Assembly: GCF_006970445.1 (NCBI RefSeq)
Contig: NZ_CP033877.1
Coordinates: forward strand, 2,054,750 to 2,118,749
DNA length: 64,000 nucleotides
Source of the DNA: Stenotrophomonas maltophilia
Lineage (GTDB): Bacteria > Pseudomonadota > Gammaproteobacteria > Xanthomonadales > Xanthomonadaceae
Direction: 5' to 3'
The position numbers were made by a program, and so were the translations under genes. Of this stretch, positions 1 to 8,661 are shown in pieces. Numbering within the stretch: the stretch's first letter is position 1; every line of letters starts with the position of its first letter. The notes below the pieces were generated by a model that saw only the letters and a program-made list of their open reading frames with translations, was not told where the DNA came from and searched no databases.

Positions 1-422
1 GTACGCCGCGCCTGGACACCCGCAGCATCGACCCGCGCCTGCTGCAGGCGATGCCGCTGGACCTGCGCGTGGTGCTGTCGTGGGATGCCGACAACAGCGA
101 CATGGACCTGTGGGTGACTGACCCGAACGGCGAGCGCGCGTACTACGGCAACCGCCAGACCTACCAGGGCGGGCGGATGTCGCAGGACTTCACCGGGGGC
201 TATGGTCCCGAGCAGTTCTCGCTGCGCAACGCCAAGCCGGGCAAGTACAAGGTCGAGGCGAACTATTTCGGCAGCCGCCAGCAGCTGGTGACCGGTGCGA
301 CGACCCTGATGCTGCGCCTGACCACGCACTGGGGCACGCCGAAGCAGAAGGACCAGATGGTCACGATGCGGTTGAAGGACCGCGCCGAGACTGTGCTGGT
401 GGGCGAGTTCGAGGTGAAATGA
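1..422 (+). CDS. DUF2135-like C-terminal fragment (5' end outside window)
   Basis: The frame is open from base 3 and the first ATG (51) is internal, so this is the 3' end of a longer gene. The visible ~140 residues form a beta-rich module: LRVVLSWDADNSDMDLWVTD near the start, then GGYGPEQF and GKYKVEANYFG. This pattern is typical of the DUF2135/YfaP-type domain at the C-terminus of large VIT/von Willebrand A proteins of proteobacteria. The D-x-D-x-D stretch (DADNSDMDLW) may bind metal, which is inference. Full architecture and localisation cannot be judged from the fragment. It stops at TGA 420-422 and is followed directly by a SMAG repeat cluster. Confidence 0.75.
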   Translation, partial: TPRLDTRSIDPRLLQAMPLDLRVVLSWDADNSDMDLWVTDPNGERAYYGNRQTYQGGRMSQDFTGGYGPEQFSLRNAKPGKYKVEANYFGSRQQLVTGATTLMLRLTTHWGTPKQKDQMVTMRLKDRAETVLVGEFEVK

Positions 423-438
423 CCGATCCCGGGCTTAT

Positions 439-528
439 GTAGCGTCGAGCTTGCTCGACTGCCTCGAGGTGGAGCCGAGCCCATGCTCGGCTCATGGCAG
501 AGGTAGCCGAGCACGGGCTCGGCGCTAC
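439..528. repeat. SMAG/REP palindrome cluster (three units)
   Basis: Three short palindromes: GTAGCGTCGAGCTTGCTCGA at 439-458, a GAGCCGAG..CTCGGCTC stem at 473-492, and GTAGCCGAGCACGGGCTCGG running to CTAC at 528. GTAG heads and GC-rich hairpins match the S. maltophilia SMAG family of REP elements. The last unit overlaps the stop codon of the convergent acyltransferase gene. The cluster sits between two convergent genes and may act as a transcript-end hairpin. Confidence 0.75.
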
Positions 529-1724
529 AAGGACACGGCGCGTGCGATCGTCGACGCTGGCGGATCGGCGCGCAGGCCGAACAGAGGTCGCAGCCAGCGC
601 GAGCGTCGGATCAGCAGCTCGTGGATCAGCAGGCAGCCGCCGACGGTACCGGTCAGCAGCAGGGCCGGTTCCATCCACGGGCCCAGCTGCAGTGGCTTGA
701 GCCAGAACAGCAGGGCGATGATCAGGCTCTGGTGCAGCATGTACCACGGATAGATGGCCTCGGTGCAGTACGGCAGCCAGCGGAACGGGCGATCAAGGAA
801 GACCTTTCCCCAGCCCAGGATGGCCAGCAGCGCGGTCCATACGTACAGCGACTGGGTGGTACGGACCTGCAGGTCCCAGAACGGTTCGGGCCATTGCCGC
901 AGGGGGGAATCGGCCGCCAGCACCTGGCCAAGGATGCGCAGGCCCAGGTACCAGCCGACCGCAGCCAGCGCCAACCACAGGGTGGTGCGGCGCAGGGCGA
1001 CCACCCGTTCCCAGAACAGTGGCTCGCGACCCAGCAGGTAGCCGGCCAGGAATACCGTGGCGTACTTCGCGTGCTGGTACCAGTCGCCGAGCAGGGCATT
1101 GGTGGACGGATAGATCGGCTCCAGCCAGACCACCCAGGCCAGCAGCAGGGCGAACGGAATGCCGATCAGCAGCGTGGGTGAGGCTGCAACGCGTGCCATC
1201 GCGCTGCGCACCCCTGTTGTTCCCAGCAATGGCATCAGCAGGGCCAGCGCCAGGGTGTAGTTCCACAGATAGGCCAGGTACCACAGGTGGTTCCAGGTGA
1301 TGCCGTACTGCCAGCCCGCGAAGCTGCCTTCCGGCCAGGGCCGCACCTGCCAGTAGCGCAGCAGGAAGTGGCCGAAGCCCGGCGCTACATGACCGTTGGC
1401 CACGCCTTCGCAGTAAGGCTGGATGGGTACGATCACGAACATGCCAAACAGCAGGGGCAGCAGCAGCTTCCAGGTGCGCAGGCCGGCGAAGCGCAGCAAG
1501 CTGCCTTCGGGTCGCATCAGTGCGATGGCGATGCCCGAGATCAGGAACAGCAGTGACATCCGCCAGCGATTGACGAACACCATCGGCCACTGCAGCCATT
1601 CGGCCGTGTGCACGCTCTTGAGGTGGAAGCCCCAGTCGTCCACATAGGCCATGCCGGTGTGGTAGAGGATCAGCAGGGCGAAGGCGAACACGCGCAGGGC
1701 GTCGATGTCGTGGCGTCGGGTCAT
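525..1724 (-). CDS. Membrane acyltransferase, acyltransferase-3 / OpgC-like
   Basis: A 399-residue integral membrane protein with about ten hydrophobic segments. It begins MTRRHDIDALRVFAFALLIL and soon has YHTGMAYV, the N-terminal signature region of acyltransferase family 3 / glucan-succinylation OpgC-type proteins (histidine in the first membrane segment, then SLLFLISGIAI). Such enzymes O-acylate periplasmic or surface glycans; the substrate here is unknown. ATG 1724 is chosen because family homology begins there and the open frame upstream looks non-coding. It diverges from the LytTR regulator gene across a 163-bp gap, so co-regulation is possible. The stop TAG lies inside a SMAG repeat. 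Confidence 0.8.
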   Translation of the reverse strand: MTRRHDIDALRVFAFALLILYHTGMAYVDDWGFHLKSVHTAEWLQWPMVFVNRWRMSLLFLISGIAIALMRPEGSLLRFAGLRTWKLLLPLLFGMFVIVPIQPYCEGVANGHVAPGFGHFLLRYWQVRPWPEGSFAGWQYGITWNHLWYLAYLWNYTLALALLMPLLGTTGVRSAMARVAASPTLLIGIPFALLLAWVVWLEPIYPSTNALLGDWYQHAKYATVFLAGYLLGREPLFWERVVALRRTTLWLALAAVGWYLGLRILGQVLAADSPLRQWPEPFWDLQVRTTQSLYVWTALLAILGWGKVFLDRPFRWLPYCTEAIYPWYMLHQSLIIALLFWLKPLQLGPWMEPALLLTGTVGGCLLIHELLIRRSRWLRPLFGLRADPPASTIARAVSL

Positions 1725-1887
1725 GGGGGTGGTGTGCCGGAGAGTCGAGCCAAGGTGACGCTGCCCGGTCCGTGCAGCGACCACCAAGGGGTGGCTGGAA
1801 CCCGCGCAGTGACCAATGGCGGGGGTGGTGGGACCAGTGGAGCCGCTACCCTCGGTCTCTTGAGGCAGGCTGGAGCACCGCAACGAC

Positions 1888-2760
1888 ATGGATGCAGCAA
1901 TGACCCAGGGCCGACCACCGCGCTGGCGCACGTCAACCCGGCTGCTGGTATGGGCGGCCGTCCTGTCGGCGTCGGCGGTGACCAATGCGCTGGTGGAAGT
2001 GATGGATGCGGGCCGACGCGGCGCCGACCTCGGCCTGTGGGAACCGATGATCTGGGAGTTCAGCAGCCTTTGCCTGGTCCTGATGACCCTGCCGTTGCTG
2101 TGGTGGGGCTGCGAGCGCTGGCCGCTGCATGCCGATACCTGGAAGCAGTGGTTGCCGCTGTATCTGCTGGCCAGCGTCGGCTGGTCGCTGCTGCACGTGG
2201 TGGGGATGATGCTGCTGCGGCACCTGGCGTATGGAGCGCTGGGTTATCGGTACCAGGATGATGCCGGCTGGCTGGAGCGTTTTGCGTACGAATACCTGAA
2301 AGATGTACGCACGTTTGCGATGTTCGTGGCACTGGAGCACTTTGCCAGCTGGTTCGGTCGGCGCCGGCAGGGTGAGGCGAGCCTGCTGGCCGAGCCCGAC
2401 GTCGGCCCGCCGGTGGAGCCGGTCGAGCGCCCCCAGCACTTCCTGGTGCGCAAACTGGGCAAGGAGTTCCTGGTCGCCACTGCGGACGTGGAGTACGCCC
2501 AGGCGGCGGGGAACTACGTGAACCTGCGGGTACGCGGCCACGACTACCCGCTGCGGATCACCATGGCGGTACTGGAGCAGCGGCTGGATCCGGGCGTGTT
2601 CCTGCGCCCGCACCGCAGCTGGCTGATCCATCGGGGCCAGTTGCGCTCGATCGAGCCGCTGGACGGTGGCGAGGCCCTGCTGCACATGGCCGACGGGGCC
2701 AAAGTGCCCTGCAGCCGGCGCCAGCTGCCGCTGCTGCGACAGGCGCTGGGGGCAGGGTGA
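1888..2760 (+). CDS. Membrane-bound LytTR-family DNA-binding regulator
   Basis: A 290-residue protein. Residues ~20-160 contain about four membrane segments (RLLVWAAVLSASAVTNALV; LCLVLMTLPLLWWG; WLPLYLLASVGWSLLHVVGM; a weaker fourth). The C-terminal ~100 residues form a LytTR domain (YAQAAGNYVNLRVRG; FLRPHRSWLIHR), which binds DNA through beta strands. There is no receiver domain or kinase, so this is a one-component, membrane-tethered regulator; the signal is unknown. It is divergent from the acyltransferase gene, a plausible target. ATG 1888 is preferred; ATG 1900 is an alternative. Confidence 0.82.
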   Translation: MDAAMTQGRPPRWRTSTRLLVWAAVLSASAVTNALVEVMDAGRRGADLGLWEPMIWEFSSLCLVLMTLPLLWWGCERWPLHADTWKQWLPLYLLASVGWSLLHVVGMMLLRHLAYGALGYRYQDDAGWLERFAYEYLKDVRTFAMFVALEHFASWFGRRRQGEASLLAEPDVGPPVEPVERPQHFLVRKLGKEFLVATADVEYAQAAGNYVNLRVRGHDYPLRITMAVLEQRLDPGVFLRPHRSWLIHRGQLRSIEPLDGGEALLHMADGAKVPCSRRQLPLLRQALGAG

Positions 2761-2830
2761 GGCCCTCATTCCGGGCGCCCCCGGCCTGCGGTATCATTAC
2801 CAGTCATCTTTTGAATGCATAACCGCCGAC

Positions 2831-3956
2831 ATGATCGAACTGAATCCTGTCCGCCAGCGCATCACCGATCTGACCGATCGCGTGCTGTCGCTCCGGGGGT
2901 ATCTTTGACTACGACGCCAAGAAAGAGCGTCTTGAAGAAGTAACGCGGGAGCTGGAAAGCCCCGACGTCTGGAACAACGCCGAGTACGCCCAGAACCTGG
3001 GCCGCGAGCGTTCCAGCCTGGAGAAAACCGTGGGCGGCATCGCCTCGGTGCTCGACGGCCTGAGCGACGCCACCGAACTGCTGGAGCTGGCTGAGTCCGA
3101 GCAGGACGAGGACACCGCATTGGCCGTGGTCGCCGACCTGGACAAGCACCAGGCACACGTGGAGAAGCTGGAATTCCAGCGCATGTTCTCCGGCGAGATG
3201 GACAATGCGGCCGCGTTCGTCGACATCCAGGCCGGTGCCGGTGGCACCGAAGCCCAGGACTGGGCCGAGATCCTGCTGCGCATGTACCTGCGCTGGTGTG
3301 AATCTCGCGGCTGGAAGACCGAGCTGATGGAAGTCTCCGGTGGTGACGTCGCGGGCATCAAGTCGGCCACGCTGCGCGTGGAAGGCGACTACGCCTACGG
3401 CTGGCTGAAGACCGAGACCGGCGTGCACCGTCTGGTGCGCAAGTCGCCGTTCGACTCGGACAACCGCCGCCACACCAGCTTCACTTCGGTGTTCGTGTCG
3501 CCGGAAATCGACGACAACATCGACATCACCATCAACCCGGCCGACCTGCGTACCGACGTGTACCGTTCGTCCGGTGCCGGTGGCCAGCACGTCAACAAGA
3601 CCGAGTCGGCGGTGCGTATCACCCACATCCCGACCAACATCGTCGTGGCCTGCCAGACCGGCCGCAGCCAGCACCAGAACCGCGACAACGCGATGAAGAT
3701 GCTGGCCGCCAAGCTGTACGAGCTGGAGATCCAGAAGCGCAACGCCGAGAAGGACGCGGTGGAAGCCACCAAGTCCGACATCGGCTGGGGCAGCCAGATC
3801 CGCAACTACGTGCTGGACCAGAGCCGTATCAAGGACCTGCGTACCGGCATCGAACGTTCGGATACGCAGAAGGTGCTGGACGGCGACCTGGACGAGTTCG
3901 TCGAGGCCAGCCTGAAGGCCGGCCTGGCCGTGGGCTCCAAGCGCGTCGATGCCTGA
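2831..3956 (+). CDS. prfB: Peptide chain release factor 2 (programmed +1 frameshift)
   Basis: RF2 recognises UGA/UAA and triggers peptidyl-tRNA hydrolysis. The frame opens at ATG 2831 and runs 25 codons to CTT TGA at 2903-2908. It resumes in the +1 frame at GAC 2907 (join 2831-2905, 2907-3956), giving 374 residues. The shift site has the classical layout: a Shine-Dalgarno-like GGGGG run at 2895-2899, then TATCTTTGAC. The anticodon-mimic SPF motif (RKSPFDSDN) and catalytic GGQ ([11 protein letters not shown]) are both present. The frameshift autoregulates RF2: low RF2 lets the ribosome pause at UGA and slip. Single-frame gene callers would mis-start this gene at 3030. Confidence 0.97.
2891..2909 (+). 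promoter_or_regulatory. RF2 programmed +1 frameshift site
   Basis: CTCCGGGGGTATCTTTGAC: a G-rich anti-SD-pairing run, then CTT with in-frame TGA (2906-2908). Slippage of tRNA-Leu from CTT to TTT puts GAC in frame. This is the conserved autoregulatory element of prfB. Confidence 0.96.
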
Positions 3957-4010
3957 TCGACGCGCCTGCGCGGGTATCGTCACCCTCGTGCGCAACGCCG
4001 AGGGTGGTTT

Positions 4011-4078
4011 GTAGAGCCGAGCCATGCTCGGCTGCTTTTCGCGAGCTGGCGGATGCGTCGAGCACGGCTCGACGCTAC
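4011..4078. repeat. SMAG/REP inverted pair
   Basis: GTAGAGCCGAGCCATGCTCG at 4011-4030 and GCGTCGAGCACGGCTCGACG ending in CTAC at 4078 form a head-to-head pair of GTAG-type palindromes. It lies downstream of prfB and just before the XRE regulator gene and may fold as a terminator-like structure. Confidence 0.75.
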
Positions 4079-4096
4079 AAAGGGTAGGACGGGCCG

Positions 4097-4879
4097 ATGA
4101 TGCGCAGCGAAAGTGAACGCAAGGAACTCGGCGGCTTCCTCAAGGCCTGCCGCGCCCGTGTCGACCCCGCCACGCTCGGCCTCCCGGCCGGACGCCGGCG
4201 TACCCCGGGCCTGAAGCGCGAGGAAGTCGCACTGGCGATCGGCGTCAGCGTCAGCTGGTACACCTGGATCGAGCAGGGCCGTGAAGTGCGCGCCTCGCCT
4301 GAAGTGCTGGAGCGGCTCGCACAGGTGCTGCGCATGAGCGACGACGAACGCGCCTATGCATTCGCGCTGTCCGGCTACGGCGTGCCGCTGGAATCGCCGG
4401 ACGAGAGCGTGACCGACGGCCTGCGACAGCTGGTCGAAGCGATGCAGCCGATCCCGGCCTATGTGCGCAACACCCGCTTCGACATCCTGGCCTGGAACCC
4501 GGCCATCGCCGATCTGTTCGTGGACTACAGCCAGCTGGCGCCGCATGAGCGCAACACGCTGCGGCTGATGTTCCTGTACCCGCCGTACCGCACGCTGATC
4601 CTCAACTGGGAAGAGATGACCCGCGGCCTGCTGGCAGGCTTCCGCGCGGCGATGGCGCAGGCGCCGGACAAGGCGCCGTTCCAGGCGCTGGCGGAGGACA
4701 TCGCCGCCCACAGCGAGGAGTTCCGCCAGTGGTGGCCGGAGCACGACGTGCGCCGGTTCGATGAAGGTGCGAAGAAGCTGAACCATCCCACGCGCGGGTT
4801 GCTGGACCTGCAGTACGTGGCGCTGGTGCCGGAGAGCCGGCATGACCTTTCCCTGGTGACCTACCTGCCGCGTAGGTAG
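4097..4879 (+). CDS. XRE-family regulator with MmyB-like ligand domain
   Basis: 260 residues. Residues ~8-85 form a helix-turn-helix (ELGGFLKACRARVDP; GLKREEVALAIGVSVSWYTW IEQG). Residues ~105-255 fit the MmyB-like PAS-type domain (AYVRNTRFDILAWNPAI, ALAEDIAAHSEEFRQWW, HPTRGLLDLQY). Members bind an unknown small molecule, possibly a fatty acid, and usually regulate a neighbouring dehydrogenase or reductase gene. No such gene is divergent here; the nearest downstream enzyme gene is the aldehyde dehydrogenase at 5543, beyond the composite repeat. ATG 4097 and ATG 4100 are both possible starts. Confidence 0.88.
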   Translation: MMRSESERKELGGFLKACRARVDPATLGLPAGRRRTPGLKREEVALAIGVSVSWYTWIEQGREVRASPEVLERLAQVLRMSDDERAYAFALSGYGVPLESPDESVTDGLRQLVEAMQPIPAYVRNTRFDILAWNPAIADLFVDYSQLAPHERNTLRLMFLYPPYRTLILNWEEMTRGLLAGFRAAMAQAPDKAPFQALAEDIAAHSEEFRQWWPEHDVRRFDEGAKKLNHPTRGLLDLQYVALVPESRHDLSLVTYLPRR

Positions 4880-4976
4880 GAGGTTGTTCGGCAGGGCTTG
4901 CAGCCCTGCACCTGCAGACGCCGAAGCGACAGCAACAGCAACAGCAACAGCAACAGCGGACTATCCGAGGGATGGC

Positions 4977-5074
4977 GGGGTGGTGTGGGTTGGCAGGACA
5001 CGCCGTAAACCCGTCCATGGGGGCTCGATGGCGCCATCCATGGCGCCAACGGTCCTGCCAACCCACACCACCCC
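4977..5074 (-). repeat. Long-stem hairpin, conserved-core family (copy 1)
   Basis: Perfect 23-bp arms: 4977-4999 begins GGGGTGGTGTGGGTTGGCAG and its complement is 5052-5074. The ~52-bp core between them contains GGCGCCATCCATGGCGCC. On the minus strand the core reads GCGCCATGGATGGCGCC then ATCGAG, CATGG and TTTACGGCGTGTCC, which aligns with the plus-strand cores of the copies at 5230 and 40247. Confidence 0.75.
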
Positions 5075-5101
5075 ACCTCAGACAGATTTCGCGCGGTTGT
5101 T

Positions 5102-5126
5102 GGTAGGTGTCGACCTTGGTCGACAC
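5102..5126. repeat. SMAG-like unit
   Basis: GGTAGGTGTCGACCTTGGTC then GACAC: a GTAG head and a TGTCGACC/GGTCGACA palindrome, identical to the first half of the pair at 8661-8685. Confidence 0.65.
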
Positions 5127-5152
5127 ATCTGTCAGATATCGAAAGAAATTCC

Positions 5153-5193
5153 GGGGTCAGATCCGTTTTCCTACGGAAAACGGATCTGACCCC
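5153..5193. repeat. GGGGTCAGATCC palindrome, copy 1
   Basis: A 41-bp perfect palindrome: 19-bp arms starting GGGGTCAGATCCGTTTTC around a 3-nt loop (TAC). It is nearly identical to the copy at 40134-40174 and related to those at 44183, 45158 and 47715. Confidence 0.85.
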
Positions 5194-5229
5194 AAGAGTA
5201 TTTCCGACAGATCGCAGGAAACCGTCGAA

Positions 5230-5331
5230 GGCGGGGTGGGTCCGGTTGCGGGGGCGTGAGCGCCATGGATGGCGCGACCGAGGCTACATGGATGTATTCA
5301 CGCCGTCCCCCGCAACCGGACCCACCCCGCC
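5230..5331 (+). repeat. Long-stem hairpin, conserved-core family (copy 2)
   Basis: Perfect 25-bp arms at 5230-5254 (GGCGGGGTGGGTCCGGTTGC then GGGGG) and 5307-5331. The core reads GTGAGCGCCATGGATGGCGC, then GACCGAGGCTACATGGATG and TATTCACG. The stem sequence is unrelated to copy 1, but the core is homologous to it in opposite orientation. Confidence 0.75.
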
Positions 5332-5542
5332 ATCTCATAGGAAACCAGCTCGTGCTGTTGCTTCGGCTGTTGCCGTTGCTTCGGCGGGTGCAGGGCGCAG
5401 CCCTGCCAGGACAAGCCACCCATTCAGGCAGGTAAGTGCAGGTCACAGGATAAGCAGACGCCTTGTTGCCTCCGCCAATCGGGTCCACATTCCTGTGCAG
5501 GAGACGGGCCACCGCCCGTTGTCGAGACAACAGGAGCCCTGC

Positions 5543-6928
5543 ATGTCCGCTGCCCCCACCACCGCCATTTCCCGCGATCCGGCCACCGGCCAGCAGATCG
5601 CCGGCCATCCCTTCGCCACCGATGCCGAGCTGGATGCGATCCTCGATCGCGGCCAGGCCGGCTTCGCTGCCTGGAGCGCCAGCAGCCTCGAACAGCGAGC
5701 GCAGGTGTTGCGCGCGATGGCGGGCGTACTGCGCCGTGACCGCGAAAAGCTGGCTGCGCTGGCCACCGCCGAGATGGGCAAGGTGCAGGCCGAATCGCTG
5801 GCCGAGATCGAGAAGTGTGCCGTGCTGTGCGAATGGTACGCCGACCACGGCGCGCAGTTCCTGCGCGACGAACCGACCCAGGTGCCCGACGACAAGGCCT
5901 ATGTGTCCTACCTGCCGCTGGGCGTGGTGCTGGGCATCATGCCGTGGAACTTCCCGTACTGGCAGGTGATGCGCGCGGCAGTGCCGATCCTGATGGGGGG
6001 CAACGGCTTCCTGCTGAAGCCGGCCGAGAACATTGTCGGTACCGCGCAGCTGCTTGATGCCGCCTGGCGTGATGCCGGGCTGCCGGAAGGCACCTTCATC
6101 GCCGCCAACATCAGCCGCGACGGCACCAGTCGCGCGATCGCCGATGACCGTATCGCGGCAGTGACCCTGACCGGCAGCGTGGCGGCCGGCCGCAGCATTG
6201 CCGCCCAGGCCGGGCAGGCGCTGAAGAAGGTGGTTCTGGAACTGGGTGGCTCGGATCCATTCATCGTGCTGGCCGACGCCGACCTCGATGCGGCCGTTGA
6301 TGCGGCCGTGGCCTCGCGCTTCCAGAACACCGGGCAGGTGTGCATCGCCGGCAAGCGCATCATTGTTGAAGACGCGGTGTACGACCGCTTCGTGGCGCAG
6401 TTCTGCCAGAAGGTGCAGGCGCTGACCATCGGCGATGGCCGCGAAGCGGGCAACCGGATCGGACCGATGGCGCGCCAGGACCTGCTGGAGCAGCTGGATG
6501 CGCAGGTGCGCGCGTCGGTGGAGGCCGGAGCGCAGCTGCTGGTTGGCGGTCACCAGCTGGATCGGCCGGGCGCGTTCTATGCACCCACCGTGCTGGCCGG
6601 CGTGGAGCCGGGCATGCAGGCCTTCGATACCGAGACCTTCGGGCCGGTGGCCTCGATCAGCCGCGCCCGTGATGCCGACCATGCGGTGGAACTGGCCAAC
6701 CAGAGCGAATTCGGCCTCAGCGGCAACCTGTGGAGCGGCGACCGCGCCCGTGCGATGCAGCTGGCGCGCCGGCTGCAGACCGGCGGCGTGTTCGTCAACG
6801 GCTTCTCCGCTTCGGACCCGCGCGTACCGATCGGCGGTGTGAAGAAGAGTGGCTTCGGCCGCGAGCTCTCGCACTTCGGCATCCGCGAGTTCGTCAACGC
6901 GCAGACGGTATGGTTCGACAAGCGTTGA
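5543..6928 (+). CDS. Succinate-semialdehyde-type aldehyde dehydrogenase
   Basis: A 461-residue NAD(P)-dependent aldehyde dehydrogenase matching the length of Sad/GabD-like enzymes. It shows the Rossmann-linked MPWNFPYWQ motif (~133-141), general base Glu in VLELGGSDPF (E233), nucleophilic Cys in QNTGQVCIAG (C267) and the C-terminal GVKKSGFGREL loop. These enzymes oxidise succinate semialdehyde or similar short aldehydes to the acid; substrate specificity cannot be fixed from sequence. The start is ATG 5543, with AGGAG at 5532-5536; the longer open frame to 5246 runs through the repeat locus and is rejected. The ThDP enzyme gene follows 63 bp downstream, probably in the same operon. Confidence 0.85.
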   Translation: MSAAPTTAISRDPATGQQIAGHPFATDAELDAILDRGQAGFAAWSASSLEQRAQVLRAMAGVLRRDREKLAALATAEMGKVQAESLAEIEKCAVLCEWYADHGAQFLRDEPTQVPDDKAYVSYLPLGVVLGIMPWNFPYWQVMRAAVPILMGGNGFLLKPAENIVGTAQLLDAAWRDAGLPEGTFIAANISRDGTSRAIADDRIAAVTLTGSVAAGRSIAAQAGQALKKVVLELGGSDPFIVLADADLDAAVDAAVASRFQNTGQVCIAGKRIIVEDAVYDRFVAQFCQKVQALTIGDGREAGNRIGPMARQDLLEQLDAQVRASVEAGAQLLVGGHQLDRPGAFYAPTVLAGVEPGMQAFDTETFGPVASISRARDADHAVELANQSEFGLSGNLWSGDRARAMQLARRLQTGGVFVNGFSASDPRVPIGGVKKSGFGRELSHFGIREFVNAQTVWFDKR

Positions 6929-6991
6929 CGCGCGGCTCTCATCCTTCCTGCAACGATCCACCATCAGTCCAGCGAAAAGGACGGCATTCCA

Positions 6992-8632
6992 ATGTCCAAG
7001 GGTTCAGATCTGCTTGTCGCCGCGCTTGAGAACGAAGGCGTTGAGCGCATTTTCGGTATTCCCGGCGAAGAAAACCTCGACGTGGTCGAGTCACTGCGCC
7101 ATTCCAGCATCGAGCTGGTCATCACCCGCCACGAGCAGGCAGCGGTGTTCATGGCAGCCACCTATGGGCGCCTGACCGGCAAGCCCGGCGTGTGCCTGGC
7201 CACGCTCGGCCCGGGTGCGCTCAACTTCACCACCGGCGCTGCTTACGCGCTGCTGGGTGCGTGGCCGGTGATCATGATCACCGGCCAGAAGGGCATCGTC
7301 GCCAGCAAGCAGGCGCGCTTCCAGATTGTCGACATCGTCGGCACGATGAAGCCGCTGACCAAGCAGGCGCGGCAGATCGTCTCGGCGCGCACCATCCCGA
7401 CCATCGTCCGCGAGGCGTTCCGTGTCGCCCAGGAAGAGCGCCCGGGCCCGGTGTTGCTGGAGCTGCCCGAAGACATCGCGGCCGATGAGGTCGATGGCGT
7501 GGCGCTGATCCCGCCGCACGCGGTGGACCGTCCCATTGCCAGCCCGGAGGCGCTGGACCGGGCGGCGGAGATCATCCGCAATGCCAAGCGGCCGTTGCTG
7601 ATGATCGCTTCAGCGGCGTCGCGACCGCAGTCCAGCGAAGCGCTGTCGGCCTTTGTGCTGCGCGCCGGCATCCCGTTCTTCACCACGCAGATGGGCAAGG
7701 GCGCGGTGGCCGGCGGTTCGGGCCTGTACATGGGCACCGCGGCGCTGACCGAGCGCGACTACGTGCACATGGCGATCGACCAGGCCGACGTGATCGTGAC
7801 CATCGGCCACGAGGTCACCGAGAAGCCGCCGTTCGTGATGCGCCCAGGCGGGCCGACCGTGATCCACATCGGCTACTCGCAGGCGGCCGTGGAGCAGGTG
7901 TACTTCCCGCAGGTGGAGGTGATCGGCGATATCGGCCGTTCGTTGACCCAGCTGGCCGACCGCATCGAGGGCGCGGTGGCGAATGCCGCTGCACTGCTGC
8001 CGCTGCGCGCGACCATCCTTGAGCATCTGGCCGACCGTGCCGAAGAGGCCGGGTTCACCCCGCAGCGGCTGGTGCACGACGTGCGCCAGGTGATGCCGCC
8101 GGACGGCATCGTGGCGCTGGACAACGGCATGTACAAGATCTGGTTTGCCCGCAACTACCGCACCCAGGTGGCCAATACACTGCTGCTGGACAACGCGCTG
8201 GCGACGATGGGCGCGGGCCTGCCGTCGGCGATCATGGCCTCGATCCTGTATCCGCAGCGGCGGGTGCTGGCGGTGTGCGGCGACGGTGGTTTCATGATGA
8301 ACAGCCAGGAGCTGGAGACCGCGCGCCGGCTGGGCCTGAACCTGGTGGTGCTGATCCTCAACGACGGTGCCTACGGCATGATCCGCTGGAAGCAGGCGGT
8401 GGATGGTTTCACCGATTACGGCATGACCTTCAGCAACCCCGATTTCGTCAAGTACGCCGAGGCCTACGGCTGCAGGGGGCACGAGGTGACGGCGATCGAG
8501 CAGTTCATCCCGACGCTGGAGGCGGCCTTCAACGAGGGCGGGGTGCACCTGGTGTCGGTACCGATCGATTACTCGGAGAACCAGCGGGTGCTGGTGGATG
8601 AGCTGCGGCAGGCGTTCCCCGGAACCCGGTAA
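6992..8632 (+). CDS. Acetolactate-synthase-like ThDP-dependent enzyme
   Basis: 546 residues with the three-domain layout of ThDP enzymes: an N-terminal Pyr domain (activating Glu in [12 protein letters not shown], then [18 protein letters not shown]), a central domain, and a C-terminal PP domain with the ThDP/Mg motif ([10 protein letters not shown] followed ~25 residues later by LND). It resembles catabolic-type acetolactate synthase large subunits (2 pyruvate to acetolactate plus CO2). No small regulatory subunit gene is adjacent, and pairing with an aldehyde dehydrogenase gene suggests a catabolic rather than branched-chain biosynthetic role. Other decarboxylases or carboligases of the family cannot be excluded. 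Confidence 0.8.
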   Translation: MSKGSDLLVAALENEGVERIFGIPGEENLDVVESLRHSSIELVITRHEQAAVFMAATYGRLTGKPGVCLATLGPGALNFTTGAAYALLGAWPVIMITGQKGIVASKQARFQIVDIVGTMKPLTKQARQIVSARTIPTIVREAFRVAQEERPGPVLLELPEDIAADEVDGVALIPPHAVDRPIASPEALDRAAEIIRNAKRPLLMIASAASRPQSSEALSAFVLRAGIPFFTTQMGKGAVAGGSGLYMGTAALTERDYVHMAIDQADVIVTIGHEVTEKPPFVMRPGGPTVIHIGYSQAAVEQVYFPQVEVIGDIGRSLTQLADRIEGAVANAAALLPLRATILEHLADRAEEAGFTPQRLVHDVRQVMPPDGIVALDNGMYKIWFARNYRTQVANTLLLDNALATMGAGLPSAIMASILYPQRRVLAVCGDGGFMMNSQELETARRLGLNLVVLILNDGAYGMIRWKQAVDGFTDYGMTFSNPDFVKYAEAYGCRGHEVTAIEQFIPTLEAAFNEGGVHLVSVPIDYSENQRVLVDELRQAFPGTR

Positions 8633-8661
8633 GGCCGGAGCACGGCCGGCCGATCCGCCCG

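Larger units (their letters stand above)
4890..5407. repeat. Composite nested inverted-repeat locus 1
   Basis: The 664-bp gap between the XRE regulator and the aldehyde dehydrogenase holds no convincing gene but is highly structured. Outer arms GGCAGGGCTTGCAGCCCTGC (from 4890) and the complementary TGCAGGGCGCAGCCCTGCC (5389-5407) are each themselves hairpins, followed inward by GAAGC/AACAGC-rich stretches that are also roughly complementary. Inside lie hairpin A (4977-5074), a SMAG-like unit (5102-5126), a 41-bp palindrome (5153-5193) and hairpin B (5230-5331). The same order A-palindrome-B recurs at 39973-40428. Confidence 0.7.

Noticed and set aside
4928-4957. CAACAG tract as a microsatellite or phase-variable repeat
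   Set aside because: Only about four to five hexamer-like units in non-coding DNA with a partly complementary stretch at 5353-5385; it is better explained as an arm of the nested inverted repeat.
4884-5189. 101-codon ORF with an Ala-Thr repeat beside the XRE gene
   Set aside because: The repeat is the translation of the CAACAG tract in the outer arm of the composite inverted repeat; no RBS or conservation signal.
5246-5542. N-terminal extension of the aldehyde dehydrogenase
   Set aside because: The open frame runs through hairpin B and the outer arm of the repeat; family homology and the AGGAG site point to ATG 5543.
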